The notes beneath the pieces were generated by a model. It ran no database searches. It was given only the letters and a program-made list of their open reading frames with translations, and was not told the origin of the DNA. From an uncultured Mailhella sp. (lineage in GTDB: Bacteria > Desulfobacterota > Desulfovibrionia > Desulfovibrionales > Desulfovibrionaceae), in the NCBI GenBank assembly GCA_948482415.1, contig CAOMFZ010000129.1, forward strand, positions 1 through 5,838: 5,838 bases of DNA, read 5' to 3'. The position numbers and the translations under genes are program-made. Numbering within the stretch: position 1 is the stretch's first letter; each line of letters begins with the position of its first letter. Positions 5,657 to 5,838 of this stretch are shown piece by piece.

Positions 5657-5838
5657 TGGAGCAATTCCGGTAAATCTTGAGAATTTTGCAGGGGAAAAAC
5701 TTTAGCTCTGCTGTCCAGTTCTGTATCTCTGCTGTCGCTATCTGTAAAACTCGCAAGCTCGTTAACAGCTGCCGCAAGCCTCATAAACTCGGCGTAACAG
5801 AAACGGCTTCGCCGCCATTTCGGTGGCTGTAAAAGTTC
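5650..5838 (-). CDS. 3' end of an unidentified minus-strand gene (partial)
   Basis: A frame of 62 codons is open from the right edge to a TAA at 5652-5650. The visible tail reads ELLQPPKWRRSRFCYAEF, then MRLAAAVNELASFTDSDSRD, ending DLPELLQS. The composition (an Ala/Leu/Glu helix-like stretch followed by a polar tail) and the position, convergent with tctC and ending in a shared terminator, suggest a real gene. No family is recognised. The last 16 or so codons coincide with the right copy of the dispersed repeat. The in-frame ATG at 5784-5782 is probably internal, because the frame stays open upstream to the edge; if it were the start, the gene would be a complete 44-codon ORF. Confidence 0.55.
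   Translation of the reverse strand, partial: ELLQPPKWRRSRFCYAEFMRLAAAVNELASFTDSDSRDTELDSRAKVFPLQNSQDLPELLQS
5656..5703 (-). repeat. Dispersed repeat, right copy (hairpin arm lost)
   Basis: Inverted partner of 29-80: the blocks 5687-5703 and 5656-5679 read on the minus strand match it at 36 of 41 aligned bases. Here the G-run arm that forms the hairpin in the left copy is missing; only GCAG precedes the conserved AAAGTTTTTCCCCTGCA, so no stable stem can form. The repeat is read as codons KVFPLQ...QDLPELLQ at the end of the partial minus-strand gene. Confidence 0.6.

Noticed and set aside
5568..5777. Minus-strand open frame across the terminator
   Set aside because: It runs through the terminator into the tctC 3' end; the neighbouring frame (5650-5838) that stops in the stem is the more credible gene.
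1..5838. CRISPR array, tRNA or rRNA gene, insertion sequence, toxin-antitoxin or phage genes
   Set aside because: I saw no regularly spaced direct repeats, no cloverleaf-like sequence, no transposase or integrase motifs and no small gene pair of that type.

Overview
The window looks like chromosomal DNA from a low-GC (roughly 40%, judged by eye) Gram-negative bacterium. The best guess is a deltaproteobacterium of the Desulfovibrionaceae type. This rests on the pairing of a CgeB-like glycosyltransferase with a GT9 heptosyltransferase-like protein, a short TilS, a GntR/UTRA regulator beside a TctC/Bug binding protein, and a G-run/C-run hairpin between genes. The lineage is an inference, not shown by a marker gene.

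Layout. Positions 1-80 hold an imperfect hairpin and one copy of a short dispersed repeat, which overlaps the tilS stop codon. Positions 77-3737 are a three-gene operon on the minus strand, transcribed leftwards: a GT9 glycosyltransferase (2454-3737), a CgeB-like glycosyltransferase (1141-2436) and tilS (77-1141). The genes are tightly packed, with a 17-nt gap and then a one-base TAATG stop/start overlap. Positions 3738-3869 are a divergent promoter region with overlapping -35-like boxes and a small palindrome. Positions 3870-5603 are a two-gene plus-strand unit: a GntR-family regulator with a UTRA ligand domain and, 18 nt later, a secreted TctC/Bug-type solute-binding protein. A perfect 18-bp stem at 5617-5656 ends this unit. 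A second, inverted copy of the dispersed repeat (5656-5703) lies inside the 3' end of an unidentified minus-strand gene that runs off the right edge (5650-5838).

How the genes fit together. The minus-strand operon combines surface-polysaccharide or glycan assembly (two glycosyltransferases) with an essential tRNA modification enzyme, TilS, which is probably translationally coupled to the upstream gene. The plus-strand pair looks like a ligand-responsive regulator controlling, and cotranscribed with, a periplasmic binding protein. The TctA/TctB membrane partners are not in the window, and the next gene is convergent, so they must be elsewhere or absent.

I found no convincing new defence, mobile or CRISPR-like system. 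The most unusual signal is the pair of related repeat copies (36 of 41 aligned bases identical) in inverted orientation at the two ends of the window, each at or near a gene 3' end.
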